A stretch of 64,000 nt of DNA from Treponema succinifaciens DSM 2489 (GTDB taxonomy: Bacteria > Spirochaetota > Spirochaetia > Treponematales > Treponemataceae), in the NCBI RefSeq assembly GCF_000195275.1, contig NC_015385.1:1256501-1320500 (forward strand), read 5' to 3'. The position numbers were made by a program, and so were the translations under genes. Shown piece after piece: positions 51,049 to 59,916 of this stretch. Position 1 is the first letter of the stretch. Every line of letters starts with the position of its first letter. Below the pieces are notes generated by a model. That model had not been told where the DNA came from and searched no databases. It saw nothing but the letters and a program-made list of their open reading frames with translations.

Positions 51049-52780
51049 AAAGCTGGGCTTCAATAATTTTATCGAGAGTTTTTAGAGCGTAATCTTTTGT
51101 TTCCTTGTCGAACTGCGGATAAAGCATATATTTTAAAATTTCCTGACCTTTTCTGAAAAATGAAGGACGTCCCATAAAGCGGCAGATTTCGTATGTTGAA
51201 TCAGCGATTTCCTGCAAAAGCTTTTTGTCGTTTTTGCTTGTTTTTGTTTTTAAAATGATTTCAATAGAAGAAAGAAGTTCACCTTGCGGATCGAATGAAC
51301 TTTTTCCGGCTGCCCTGACAAGGCAAAGCAATAGTGAAGTGTCGCTTGTTTTCTTTAGGAGTGAAGAAAGTTTTCCAAAGTAAATTCCGCTTTCGCTTTC
51401 CAGTTCTATAAGTTTTTGGCAATATTCGATATTTCGTTTGAAATAAGGTTTTTCGTTGTAAAAAAGATTTTCTGTTTTTGTCCAGTCGTTGTAAAGAAAA
51501 TCAATCTCGCTTTGTATTAAAGAATTCCAGTTTTCTTCTTCTGTTCCGAAATTTCCCTGTGAAAATTTTTCCTTCATTTGACTTTCAAGATTTTCATTTA
51601 TTGCGCGCCCTGAAAAATCGTCTGATTTTATTCCAGAATATTTATAGCTATATGGCGAAACTTTTTTTTCTATAAATGAATCTTGTGATTTTGAAAAATT
51701 CAATCTTGTTTGAAAAGCCTCTAAAGCCCAGTTGCTCATGCAGAAAATAAGATAGCCGGAATCTGAAGCAAACACAAAATTCCATTTTTTCTGCGGACTG
51801 AATTTTGCCTTCCATGAAATTGTTCCGTCTTCCTTATAGCATACTCCGTTGTATGCTCCGCAAATTACAAGACCTTGAGACGTGTGCTCTGAATAGAAAA
51901 AATTTTGCACGCCGTTTTGAAATTCTGAAATTTTTCCACCAGTTTTTTCATTTAAATAGTAAACAGAATTTTTATATATTGCCGCTAATTTACCGGAAAA
52001 TTCTGAAAGTTTCGCAGCTCCTGAATCTTTTTTTAGAAAAGTCCATTTTGAATAAGAGCCGTTTTCGTTTACAGAACAAAGTCCTATGCTTCCGTCTGAA
52101 AATGCAAGCGCGACACCTTCTTTGCATGAAACTGCCTGCAAAACTTGGCCTGCAAAAATAATTTCTTCTTTTTCTATTCCGAATGGGGAAATCCTTTTTG
52201 CAATTGATTTTCCATCGTGAGTTCTTGAAAGAAATGCTAAAATTGTGCCGTCATTTAGCGCTACAAGCGGAATTGAAATATTTTGCTCTTCGGTTTCAAT
52301 CTGCCACCTTTTTACGCCTTTTAATCCGTAGCAAGAAATTCCGTTTATTCCGCGGATAAAAATTCTTCCGTCTTTTCCGCACAAGGGTGCTTCTTCTATG
52401 CTGAAATCTGATTTTTGTGTCCACAAGACAAGTCCTGAAGAATTCATCATAAAAAGAGTGGAATCTGTTGTTGCTCCGTAAATTAAATCCGCCGGACCTT
52501 CTGTAACAAATGGCTTTAGTCTTCCCGGAGCGGCTCTTTGCCACAAAAGTTTTCCCAGTTTTGAAAAACCTAAAATTTGTTTTCCATCTCCTGCGGCAAT
52601 GTAACCGTAGCTTGTTTTTACAGGCTGGCACAAGATATTTCCGCCAAGCACAGATACAAAAGAAGGTTTTTCATTTGTAAAATCAATTTCCTGCGATGTG
52701 AAAGAATTTTGAGCAGACAAAAGCAGTATTTTTACTATAAAAAATATCATGATGTATATTTTTCTGGACAGGTTTTTCAT
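51047..52780 (-). CDS. Secreted PQQ-like beta-propeller protein
   Basis: 577 aa with an N-terminal signal (IMIFFIVKILLLSAQ). Blades such as GYIAAGDGKQILGFSKLGKLLWQ, IYGATTDSTLFMMNSSGLVLWTQ and IFIRGINGISCYGLKGVKRWQ have the PQQ/BamB-like Gly-Trp pattern over residues about 40-350. The C-terminal 200 residues are helical and Glu/Lys-rich. It is a likely periplasmic scaffold; it lacks a lipobox, unlike BamB. It overlaps the RNA methyltransferase stop by four bases. Confidence 0.7.
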   Translation of the reverse strand: MKNLSRKIYIMIFFIVKILLLSAQNSFTSQEIDFTNEKPSFVSVLGGNILCQPVKTSYGYIAAGDGKQILGFSKLGKLLWQRAAPGRLKPFVTEGPADLIYGATTDSTLFMMNSSGLVLWTQKSDFSIEEAPLCGKDGRIFIRGINGISCYGLKGVKRWQIETEEQNISIPLVALNDGTILAFLSRTHDGKSIAKRISPFGIEKEEIIFAGQVLQAVSCKEGVALAFSDGSIGLCSVNENGSYSKWTFLKKDSGAAKLSEFSGKLAAIYKNSVYYLNEKTGGKISEFQNGVQNFFYSEHTSQGLVICGAYNGVCYKEDGTISWKAKFSPQKKWNFVFASDSGYLIFCMSNWALEAFQTRLNFSKSQDSFIEKKVSPYSYKYSGIKSDDFSGRAINENLESQMKEKFSQGNFGTEEENWNSLIQSEIDFLYNDWTKTENLFYNEKPYFKRNIEYCQKLIELESESGIYFGKLSSLLKKTSDTSLLLCLVRAAGKSSFDPQGELLSSIEIILKTKTSKNDKKLLQEIADSTYEICRFMGRPSFFRKGQEILKYMLYPQFDKETKDYALKTLDKIIEAQL

Positions 52781-54000
52781 TTTTCAAAATATCCAAGGCT
52801 TTCAATGTGCCCGGTTTGCGGGTAAAAATCTAAAAGAAAAAGTTTTTCCAATCTGTACCCTGAATTTATAAGAGCTTTTGCATCCCGCGCATGGGTTGAT
52901 GGATCGCAAGAAAGGCTTCTTATCTGTGGAATTTTAGAATTTTGAAGCCATTTTTGCACGGATTTTTCCATTCCGCTTCTTGGAGGATCAATAACAACTG
53001 CGTCAAAATTTCCGCATTCCTTTATGCAAGTTTCCGCATGATATTTTACCCAGACATCTCCACTTACGCCAAAGCTTTCGTGTTTTTTTCCGGCGAGATT
53101 TTGCTCTGCGTAAACAACTGCGCTTTTGTTGTGTTCCACTAAAATTACGTTTTCAAAAGAATCTGTAAGAAAAACAGAAAATGTGCCAGCCCCGGAATAC
53201 ATATCAAGCACATTTTTTCCAGAAATTCCGCCCGTTATAAGAGGAATTGATTTTTCTAGTACTTCAAGGTTGGATTGAAAAAATCCCAGAGCATCAAAAG
53301 TTATGCTTTTGTCAAGGATTTTCACAGCGCAGGTGCTTTTTGATTCTGAAAATGTCCCTTCGTAGCGTGATTTTGACTTTTTCTGCTTTTTTCCATTTTT
53401 GCCTTTTTCGGAAATTTGTTTTTTTTCTGATTGTTCTGCAACCACGATTTTGTCGAATCCGTCGGGAATTGAAGCTATGTTTTTGCTTCCGAAAATATGA
53501 ATTCTTCCTTTTGGACGATCTTTGAATGGAATTTCCTTTAAATATTTATTTACTTCTTCTGTGGCGCAAGGACACTGGTCAATTTGGATAATTTCATTGG
53601 TTTTTTTTCCCATAAGTCCGCCGTCGTGCAGCTGGAACCTTGCTCTGTAACCTTTGTCTGCACCCGAAACAATCTGAATTTGCGGAATTTCAATTCCTTC
53701 GCGAAAAAAAGCATCTTTTAAAGTCTGAACTCTCAGCTGTCTTTGAAATTCTGGCTCTATATGCTGAAGGTTGCAGCCTCCGCATTTTCCGTAATAAGGG
53801 CAGAAGGGAACAGTTCTGTATCTGGATTTTTCTATTATATTTAGATTTTTTGCAATGCTGTAGTCTTTAAAATCTTTTTCAATTTTAATCTCGACTTTTT
53901 CGCCGGGAATTGTATATGGAATAAATATTTTCTTTTCGCTGTTTTCCGCTATGCAGTCTCCGCCAAAGACCATTTTTCCTGCTATTACTTCCATTGACAT
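52777..54000 (-). CDS. RlmD/RumA-like rRNA (uracil-C5) methyltransferase
   Basis: 407 aa from the ATG at 54000 (53994 and 54018 are other options). A short TRAM domain (MVFGGDCIAENSEKKIFIPYTIPGEKVEIKI) is followed by the iron-sulfur ligands CPYYGKCGGCNLQH. VLDMYSGAGTFSVFLTD is SAM motif I. VVIDPPRSGM and LSCDPSTHARDAKAL carry the catalytic region, with Cys in LSCDPS as nucleophile. It methylates a uridine in rRNA or tRNA; the exact site cannot be told. Confidence 0.9.
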   Translation of the reverse strand: MSMEVIAGKMVFGGDCIAENSEKKIFIPYTIPGEKVEIKIEKDFKDYSIAKNLNIIEKSRYRTVPFCPYYGKCGGCNLQHIEPEFQRQLRVQTLKDAFFREGIEIPQIQIVSGADKGYRARFQLHDGGLMGKKTNEIIQIDQCPCATEEVNKYLKEIPFKDRPKGRIHIFGSKNIASIPDGFDKIVVAEQSEKKQISEKGKNGKKQKKSKSRYEGTFSESKSTCAVKILDKSITFDALGFFQSNLEVLEKSIPLITGGISGKNVLDMYSGAGTFSVFLTDSFENVILVEHNKSAVVYAEQNLAGKKHESFGVSGDVWVKYHAETCIKECGNFDAVVIDPPRSGMEKSVQKWLQNSKIPQIRSLSCDPSTHARDAKALINSGYRLEKLFLLDFYPQTGHIESLGYFEK

Positions 54001-54072
54001 TCCAAAATTATATCCCAAAAAATTATAGTTTACAATGGTTGCGTTTTTTTTAAATTTATAAAGCGCAGAACT

Positions 54073-54726
54073 TTAAAATTTCAGTTTAATTTCACTTAAA
54101 TTTGAGCAAAGAAAATCAACTTTCCTTAAAAGCTCTTCATCTGGCTCTATTCTGTCTGGAACCATGATTGTAAAAAGTCCTGCTGATTTTGCGCTTTTTA
54201 TTCCGTTTGGACTGTCTTCCACTGCCGCGCATTTTTTAGGCGGAAGATTTAAACTTTTGCAGGCCAGTTTGTATATTTCTGGATCCGGTTTTGAGTGTGA
54301 AACTTGGTCTCCGGTTGACAATGATTCAAAAAATGAAAGCAAACCTGCTTTTTCTAGCTGCCTTGTTACGACCGGACCTCTAGTTGAAGACGCAAGTGCA
54401 ATTCTGTAACCTTTGTCTTTTAAATATTCGAGTGTTTGTTTTGCGAAGGGCATAAGCGAAATTCCTTCTGATTTTTCAATTTCCGAGAAAAAAACTGAAG
54501 TTTGCTCCATAAATTTTTGAGCCCCAAAATCAGCTCCGAGAGAAGTCTTTAGAATATTGAATGTGTCGTTTTTGTTTGTTCCGATACATTTTTTAAACAG
54601 TTCCATGGCTTTTTCGTCTTGAATTCCAAATTCTTTTCCTGCCTTTATCCAAGTTTTTTCGCAGATGGTTTCTGTGTCAAGAAGAATTCCGTCCATGTCA
54701 AATACAAACGCTTCTATTTTTTCCAT
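54073..54726 (-). CDS. HAD-family phosphatase / beta-phosphoglucomutase-like
   Basis: 217 aa. AFVFDMDGILLDTE carries the two catalytic Asp. IALASSTRGPVVTRQLEKAGL is motif II, KPDPEIYKLACKSL holds motif III Lys, and AVEDSPNGIKSAKSAGL is motif IV. The helical cap is of the phosphoglycolate/phosphoglucomutase type. It acts on a small phospho-sugar, not identifiable. Confidence 0.88.
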   Translation of the reverse strand: MEKIEAFVFDMDGILLDTETICEKTWIKAGKEFGIQDEKAMELFKKCIGTNKNDTFNILKTSLGADFGAQKFMEQTSVFFSEIEKSEGISLMPFAKQTLEYLKDKGYRIALASSTRGPVVTRQLEKAGLLSFFESLSTGDQVSHSKPDPEIYKLACKSLNLPPKKCAAVEDSPNGIKSAKSAGLFTIMVPDRIEPDEELLRKVDFLCSNLSEIKLKF

Positions 54727-54769
54727 GCGAAGATTATAAGAAAATTCTTATGAAAATTCAATTTGAATA

Positions 54770-54798
54770 TTGACCATAAAATGTTGTTTTTATATACT
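54770..54798 (+). promoter_or_regulatory. rpmE promoter
   Basis: TTGACC (54770-54775) and TATACT (54793-54798) are 17 bases apart. Confidence 0.65.
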
Positions 54799-54799
54799 A

Positions 54800-54930
54800 G
54801 TTAAATAGTAAAATTATCTTGTGGCGTTAATTTGTTAGATAACGGTAAGGGAATGATACAACACTACTTTTTTAAGTGTATGTAGTGCTAACCGGTCTTT
54901 CTTTAATGTCGGGCAAGAATAGGAGTTGTT
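54800..54930 (+). promoter_or_regulatory. Long structured rpmE leader
   Basis: About 125 bases lie between promoter and start. CACTAC (near 54862) pairs with GTAGTG (near 54884). GGTAAGG and AACCGG segments flank it. AGGAG precedes the ATG. The leader may control L31 synthesis by feedback, but no known motif was recognised. Confidence 0.35.
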
Positions 54931-55146
54931 ATGAAAAAGGGAATCCACCCAGACTACAAACTTACAAAAATCACTTGTGTATGTGGCAATGTGATTGAAA
55001 CTCGCTCAACAGTATCAGATATTCATGTTGAAATTTGCTCTGCCTGCCATCCATTCTATACTGGAAAGCAGAAACTTGTTGATACAGCTGGACGCATTGA
55101 CCGCTTTAACAAGCGCTACGGTGTAAAAGCTACAGAAACAAAATAA
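54931..55146 (+). CDS. rpmE: Ribosomal protein L31 (bL31), zinc-binding type
   Basis: 71 aa. [20 protein letters not shown] and [27 protein letters not shown] carry four Cys (CVC...CSAC), the zinc form of L31. Confidence 0.95.
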   Translation: MKKGIHPDYKLTKITCVCGNVIETRSTVSDIHVEICSACHPFYTGKQKLVDTAGRIDRFNKRYGVKATETK

Positions 55147-55166
55147 GTTTGTTCTTTTACATTTTA

Positions 55167-55196
55167 AAGCAGGCTGCAATAAGCCTGCTTTTTTTA
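55167..55196 (+). terminator. rpmE terminator
   Basis: AAGCAGGCT / AGCCTGCTT stem (55167-55175, 55182-55190) followed by T. Confidence 0.9.
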
Positions 55197-55233
55197 TTTA
55201 TGGGCTATTCAAAGCGTATGGGGGAATATCATA

Positions 55234-56688
55234 ATGAAGTTAAAAAAAGTAATTCTGGTTTTGTGTTCTTTTGTTTTTGCCTTTAATGTTTTTGCACAGA
55301 CCGCTGAAAGTTCAGAAAATTCAGATGCTTCCTTGGATTTTTCAAGTGAAAGCATTGAATTTGATTCAAAAAAGCACTATTTTGTTGCGGCTGGCGGAAT
55401 GCTGCTCACAAACATTGTTATTGGCTCATGGAACCGGTTTGGTCCTGCAAGAGCTAGCTGGGCGCAAGTTTACTGGGATGATATAAAAGAGCCTTGGAAT
55501 AGAAAAATAAAGTTTGACCGCGACTGGTATTGGACAAATTTTGTTCTGCATCCTTATCAGGGCGGACTTTACTATCTTGCCGCGAGAAATTCAAATTTGA
55601 ACTGGTTTGAATCTTTGATTGTTTCCGCTGCAGGTTCTTTTATGTGGGAATATTTTTTTGAAACAAATTCCCCATCAACAAACGACCTTACGTATACTCC
55701 AATCGGCGGCTTTGTGACAGGGGAAATGGTTTACAGGCTTGGTCTTGAAGCAAATGCAAAGGGGCACAAAATTCTTGGCTATGTTGCGAATCCTTTGAGG
55801 CTTTATACTGACCCGATTCTAAAAAGAGCACCGCAAGGACCGAGCGGACTTTTGCAGAGTTTTTCCTTAAAGACAGGATTCGGGCTTGCTTTTGCAAATA
55901 CCTGGCTAAAAGAGCCTTATGACAATTGCTCTGAATTATTTCCGGCTTATGGTTCTGTTGGGCTTGATGTTGTGTATGACGATCCTTATGGACACGATTC
56001 AAATACTCCGTACAGCCAGTTTGAGCTTTCTATGCAAGGTTCGGCGGGTCTTGGTTCTGGTGAAGGCGCGGATTCCACTGAAGAAAAAATCATGTACAGC
56101 ATAAATATTTTCAGCAACGGAATGCTTCTTGCCAGAAATCCTGATTTTGGAGAAAACCGCGATACGACTGTCGGTCTTGTCCTTGAATATGATTTTATGT
56201 GGCATTCATTCATGGAATTTTCTTCACTTGCGCCTGGATTTGCCATAAAACAAAGAATCAACACGGAAAACGGATCCTTTGCATGGCAGACTCATTTGGC
56301 AGGAATTATAATGGGAACAGCTGATTATTATTACTTGCGCCGTGGAATTTTTCCTAAGCCTGATTATGTTTCCTGCGATTACGGATATACAACTGGTGCA
56401 GAAATCGTTGAAAAGATTGCTTATAATGCGCATTCAGGATTCGTCTTTGACTGGACTGTTCACGGATACGCAATGTACAAGTATAAAGCCCAAAAACAGG
56501 ACTGTGATGACACAGGCTGGGAATATTTCGCATTTTCACAAGCATCGGTTGAGCTTCCTGTTTCTAAGAAAGTTTCCTTGGGACTTTCCGATGATTTCTA
56601 CATAAAATATGCTGACTATGACAATGTTGAAAATGTATTTTCAGTTTTTAATGCAGTCAACTTTTATGCAAGATTCAAATTGATGTGA
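55234..56688 (+). CDS. DUF3943 outer-envelope protein
   Basis: 484 aa with a signal peptide (KVILVLCSFVFAFNVFA). FVLHPYQGGLYYLAARNSNLNWFESLIVSAAGSFMWEYFFE and TPIGGFVTGEMVYRLGLEANAKG are the DUF3943 core. The second half alternates aromatic and polar residues (FELSMQGSAGLGSGE ... FYARFKLM) and ends in Phe-x-Leu-Met, as expected of an outer-membrane beta barrel. Function is unknown. The 3' end overlaps the convergent methyltransferase gene by 14 bases. Confidence 0.8.
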   Translation: MKLKKVILVLCSFVFAFNVFAQTAESSENSDASLDFSSESIEFDSKKHYFVAAGGMLLTNIVIGSWNRFGPARASWAQVYWDDIKEPWNRKIKFDRDWYWTNFVLHPYQGGLYYLAARNSNLNWFESLIVSAAGSFMWEYFFETNSPSTNDLTYTPIGGFVTGEMVYRLGLEANAKGHKILGYVANPLRLYTDPILKRAPQGPSGLLQSFSLKTGFGLAFANTWLKEPYDNCSELFPAYGSVGLDVVYDDPYGHDSNTPYSQFELSMQGSAGLGSGEGADSTEEKIMYSINIFSNGMLLARNPDFGENRDTTVGLVLEYDFMWHSFMEFSSLAPGFAIKQRINTENGSFAWQTHLAGIIMGTADYYYLRRGIFPKPDYVSCDYGYTTGAEIVEKIAYNAHSGFVFDWTVHGYAMYKYKAQKQDCDDTGWEYFAFSQASVELPVSKKVSLGLSDDFYIKYADYDNVENVFSVFNAVNFYARFKLM

Positions 56689-57787
56689 TTTTCCAAGCCC
56701 TGTGGATTTTAGAATTTCTGTAATCTTCGGGGATTGTTGAGCTTGTTATTTCTTCTGCTGACATTTCCGGCGGAAGAAGATTTTCATCCATTTTTAGCTT
56801 GCGGCTGTTTGTGCTGAAATAAAGGGTTCCTTTTGGGCTTAAAAGTTTTGAACAGCTTTCTATTAGTTTTGACCAGTCTTTATTTAAATCAAGCGTAGTA
56901 TCTGTGTTTTTTGAATTGCTGAAAGTCGGCGGATCAAGAATTATTATATCGAATTTCTCGTTTTCTTTTATTTGTTTTGCTTTTTCTTCAAGATAATGAA
57001 TAACGTCCATTCTTGTTGTTTTGTAGATTTGTGTGTCTAAAAAATCATTCAGTTTGAGATTGTTTTTAGTCCATTCAGTGTAAGTGTTGCTCATGTCAAC
57101 GCTTTCGACAAAAGCCGCACCTCCTTCAGCCGCATAAACTGAAAAGCTTCCTGTGTAGCAAAAAAGATTTAATACGCGTTTTCCTTTGCAAGTTTCTCGG
57201 AGTTTTAGCCTAAGCGGTCTATGGTCGAAAAAAATGCCGGTGTCTATATAGTCAGTCAGATTTACAAAAAAAAGCTGACCTTGCTCAAAAACAATCCCTT
57301 TTGTGCTGTTTGTTTCTTCTGTCTTTTTGTATTGGCTTCTTTTTCCGTTGTCATCACGCTGCCTTTTTCGCATTTTTACTATTACATTTGATTCTGGAAT
57401 TTCCAGCGCTCTTGAAGTTTGAAAACTCATTTCTTTCAGCCACAATTCTTCCTCCTCAAAAGGCTTTTCGTAAGGACGCTCGTAAAGATAAAGTCTTGCG
57501 TAAGTTCTTTGCTTTTCCTGCGTTAAAAGTTCCCTTGCTTTTTGTCCGTTTTCGCTTATTGCGGAATTCAGCTCAGAATTGTATTTTGCCGCGTCGATTT
57601 TATTTTCAACAAATTCTGGAAGAAATGTGTAAATGTCAAGGCAAAGCGGAATTTCTGGAATGTCCTTGTCGTAAATTCTGTAGCATGAAATTCTGTTTTT
57701 TCTTGCCCATTTTTTCAGGCGTTTCTGGTTTTTTGAAATCCTATTGAAAAAAAGTTCGCCTTGGTAACGGTTTTTATTTTCTTCCAT
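56675..57787 (-). CDS. RlmK/RlmI-like rRNA methyltransferase
   Basis: 370 aa. The N-terminus RISKNQKRLKKWARKNRISCYRIYDKDIPEIPLCLDIY matches the start of the RlmK half of the RlmKL fusion. VLNLFCYTGSFSVYAAEGGAAFVESVDMS is SAM motif I, and FDIIILDPPTFSNSKN is the DPPxF motif IV. RlmK methylates G2069 (m7G) in E. coli 23S rRNA; this stand-alone form is probably equivalent, but m5C RlmI activity cannot be excluded. Confidence 0.85.
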   Translation of the reverse strand: MEENKNRYQGELFFNRISKNQKRLKKWARKNRISCYRIYDKDIPEIPLCLDIYTFLPEFVENKIDAAKYNSELNSAISENGQKARELLTQEKQRTYARLYLYERPYEKPFEEEELWLKEMSFQTSRALEIPESNVIVKMRKRQRDDNGKRSQYKKTEETNSTKGIVFEQGQLFFVNLTDYIDTGIFFDHRPLRLKLRETCKGKRVLNLFCYTGSFSVYAAEGGAAFVESVDMSNTYTEWTKNNLKLNDFLDTQIYKTTRMDVIHYLEEKAKQIKENEKFDIIILDPPTFSNSKNTDTTLDLNKDWSKLIESCSKLLSPKGTLYFSTNSRKLKMDENLLPPEMSAEEITSSTIPEDYRNSKIHRAWKITSI

Positions 57788-57806
57788 AAAATAATGTTTT
57801 CTCCGG

Positions 57807-58361
57807 TTAAATTTTAAATTCTGAAAATGGAATCGGCTCTTTTGGATTTTCTGATATTTCGCCTAGCTGCATTTGCATCCAGAAAATTCCGTACCATTTT
57901 CCATTTTTATTTCCTGCGTTTGGAAAGTTTCCGATTTCCTTGAATCCAAGTTTTTTGTGCATCGAAAAGCTTGCTTTGTTTTCTGAAGTTATTATGCCGT
58001 AGACATATTTAAATCCCTGGCGCGAAAGTGTTTCCATGAATTTTTTATAGAGCGAAGTTCCGATTCCGCATCTTTTTGGAGCGTCAGGAGAAAGATAAAT
58101 CGTGGATTCAACATTCCATTTGTACGACTCATGCGGTCTTAGCTGATGTCCGTAGATAAATCCCAAAATTTTTCCGTTTGAATCTTGCGCGACAAAATAC
58201 GGATAAACTTTTTTTGTTACAGCGATTTGCTTTTTGAATTCTTCAATTGATGGATTTTCAGTTGAAAAAGTTATAACTGTGTTTTTTACGTAGTAATCGT
58301 AAATGTCGTGAATTTCCTTTGCGTCTTTTTCTTCTGCGATTCTGATTGAAAAAGTTTCCAT
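57807..58361 (-). CDS. GNAT N-acetyltransferase, phosphinothricin-acetyltransferase-like
   Basis: 184 aa. FSIRIAEEKDAKEIHDIYDYYVKNTVITF is the family start and IYLSPDAPKRCGIGTSLYKKFME is the acetyl-CoA pyrophosphate loop (Q/RxxGxG). Homologues acetylate amino-acid-like amines such as phosphinothricin or methionine sulfoximine. It lies six bases downstream of the LD-carboxypeptidase gene. Confidence 0.88.
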   Translation of the reverse strand: METFSIRIAEEKDAKEIHDIYDYYVKNTVITFSTENPSIEEFKKQIAVTKKVYPYFVAQDSNGKILGFIYGHQLRPHESYKWNVESTIYLSPDAPKRCGIGTSLYKKFMETLSRQGFKYVYGIITSENKASFSMHKKLGFKEIGNFPNAGNKNGKWYGIFWMQMQLGEISENPKEPIPFSEFKI

Positions 58362-58367
58362 GTTGAT

Positions 58368-59405
58368 TCAGTTCCATTTGTATTTTATTGTAAAATTATT
58401 TTTGTCCGAAAAAACTTCCGCAGAAATTCCCATCGCAACAGGAACTGCTGGATCTACGTGCCCTATGTCTGCGTCCATTATTATCGGAAGATTAAATTCT
58501 GAAAGTATGTCTGTAACTGCGTTATACTGATTTATTCCAAAAATTTCTTTTCCAAGCGAGGCGAGCGGGCGTCCGATTATAAAGCCTGAAGCTTTTTCAA
58601 ACCAGCCGGCATTTTTCAGGTGCCAGACTTGCCGCCTGATTTCAGTTGGATTTCCATCGCAACTTTCAAGAATCCAGATAATTTTTTCTGCGCCTAGATT
58701 GAATTCTTTTACGCTGTCAAGTTTTGTTCCGCATAAATTCGCAAGAACGTCAAGGCATCCGCCCAAAAAAATTCCTTCAATTTTTACTGAATCAGATTTT
58801 TCTGGAAAAATTTTTAGGACTTTTTTTTCTGTAAGATTGTAAGTTAAATTTTCAAGATTTTCTGTTGAATCGCTGTCATTCTGCGGGAGCTGAAATTTTT
58901 CAAATCCTGAAACTTCTTTTACATTTCCTTCCAAAAGTCCAAGCGAATAAAGTTCAGGAGTTTGCCATTTTTTTCCAAAACCTGTGATTGTCGGCCCGTA
59001 AATTGCCGCGACTTTGCATTTTGTTACTAGAGGAAATATGAAATTTGTGTTGTCGGAATATCCCATGAACCATTTTGGTTTTGCATCTGAAATTTTTTCA
59101 AAGTCAATGAAGCCAGCTGTTTCGCACATCATTTCTCCACCGCCTGCAGAAATAACTGCGGAATTTTCATCTGAACAATAAAATTCTTCAAGTTCTTTTG
59201 CCGCCTTTTTTGGATTTGTTGAAATTCCTTTTCCGTCGCTTTTGAAAACAGTTTCTCCTGCAAAAATTTTGTAGCCAAGAGATTCAAATTTTTTCTTTGC
59301 AAAATTAAAGCGGGAAGTGTAAGGTTCTGTCGTGCATCCAAATGAAGGAGCTGTTACGGAGATTGTGCAGCCTTTTTTAATTGAAGGCGGAATTCTTATG
59401 TTCAT
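58368..59405 (-). CDS. LD-carboxypeptidase, S66 family
   Basis: 345 aa from the ATG at 59405; the longer frame to 59429 lacks a reason. WFMGYSDNTNFIFPL holds the nucleophilic Ser, IIWILESCDGNPTEIRRQ the Glu, and DADIGHVDPAVPVAMG the His of the S66 triad. It trims L,D bonds in muropeptides (recycling) or resists microcin C-like peptides. It probably shares an operon with the upstream 58-residue gene and downstream acetyltransferase. Confidence 0.9.
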   Translation of the reverse strand: MNIRIPPSIKKGCTISVTAPSFGCTTEPYTSRFNFAKKKFESLGYKIFAGETVFKSDGKGISTNPKKAAKELEEFYCSDENSAVISAGGGEMMCETAGFIDFEKISDAKPKWFMGYSDNTNFIFPLVTKCKVAAIYGPTITGFGKKWQTPELYSLGLLEGNVKEVSGFEKFQLPQNDSDSTENLENLTYNLTEKKVLKIFPEKSDSVKIEGIFLGGCLDVLANLCGTKLDSVKEFNLGAEKIIWILESCDGNPTEIRRQVWHLKNAGWFEKASGFIIGRPLASLGKEIFGINQYNAVTDILSEFNLPIIMDADIGHVDPAVPVAMGISAEVFSDKNNFTIKYKWN

Positions 59406-59461
59406 TTTGCGATTATATAATTTATGCAAAAAAAAATAAATTATTTTTTATAGAAAATTTT

Positions 59462-59638
59462 CTAGTTTTCTGCGCTGTTTTCCGGCGGAGTTTCATTTTC
59501 CCTTTCACGTTCGTTCAGCATTTCTGCATCTTCTCTTCCATGCAACGAATTCCATTCTGAAAATTTCTGCTTTTTTTGCATATGAAAAACAGGAGAGTAT
59601 TGCTTTCTCATTGCTGAATAATATTCTTCATCATCCAT
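59462..59638 (-). CDS. Small hydrophilic protein, 58 residues
   Basis: ATG at 59638, TAG at 59462-59464. The product starts MDDEEYYSAMRKQYSPVFHM and ends with NERERENETPPENSAEN; it is charged and probably disordered. Only GGA precedes the start. It lies between the tRNA-Phe terminator and the LD-carboxypeptidase gene on the same strand. No family recognised. Confidence 0.5.
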   Translation of the reverse strand: MDDEEYYSAMRKQYSPVFHMQKKQKFSEWNSLHGREDAEMLNERERENETPPENSAEN

Positions 59639-59654
59639 CGAGAATTTTCCGTAA

Positions 59655-59688
59655 AATAAAAAAAAAGCACCCTATAAAAAGAGTGCTT
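59655..59688 (-). terminator. tRNA-Phe terminator
   Basis: On the minus strand AAGCACTC pairs with GGGTGCTT (59665-59688), then a long T run. Confidence 0.88.
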
Positions 59689-59693
59689 AAAAC

Positions 59694-59766
59694 TGCCAGC
59701 GGTCAGAATCGAACTGACGACATAAGGATTTTCAGTCCTCCGCTCTACCAGCTGAGCTACACCGGC
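59694..59766 (-). tRNA. tRNA-Phe (GAA)
   Basis: Read on the minus strand: GCCGGTG pairs with CGCTGGC-type acceptor, stem AGGA/TCCT encloses CTGAAAA with anticodon GAA, and T loop GTTCGAT. No CCA encoded. Confidence 0.94.
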
Positions 59767-59854
59767 AATTGATGTATGAAAGTATATTGTTTTTTATTGT
59801 TTATGTCAATAGAAAAAACTGAAAAATTCAAAAAAAATATTTTTATTTTGGTGC

Positions 59855-59882
59855 TTGACAATTTGCCGGGGGGGGGTAGTGT
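59855..59882 (+). promoter_or_regulatory. Promoter with G9 spacer tract (candidate phase-variable)
   Basis: TTGACA (59855-59860) is followed 16 bases later by TAGTGT (59877-59882). The spacer contains nine consecutive G at 59868-59876. Gain or loss of one G would change the spacing between the two boxes. A GGAG ribosome site follows before the ATG at 59917. Confidence 0.65.
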
Positions 59883-59916
59883 ATTGATAACTTTTTAAAT
59901 TTACAAGGAGTTTTTT

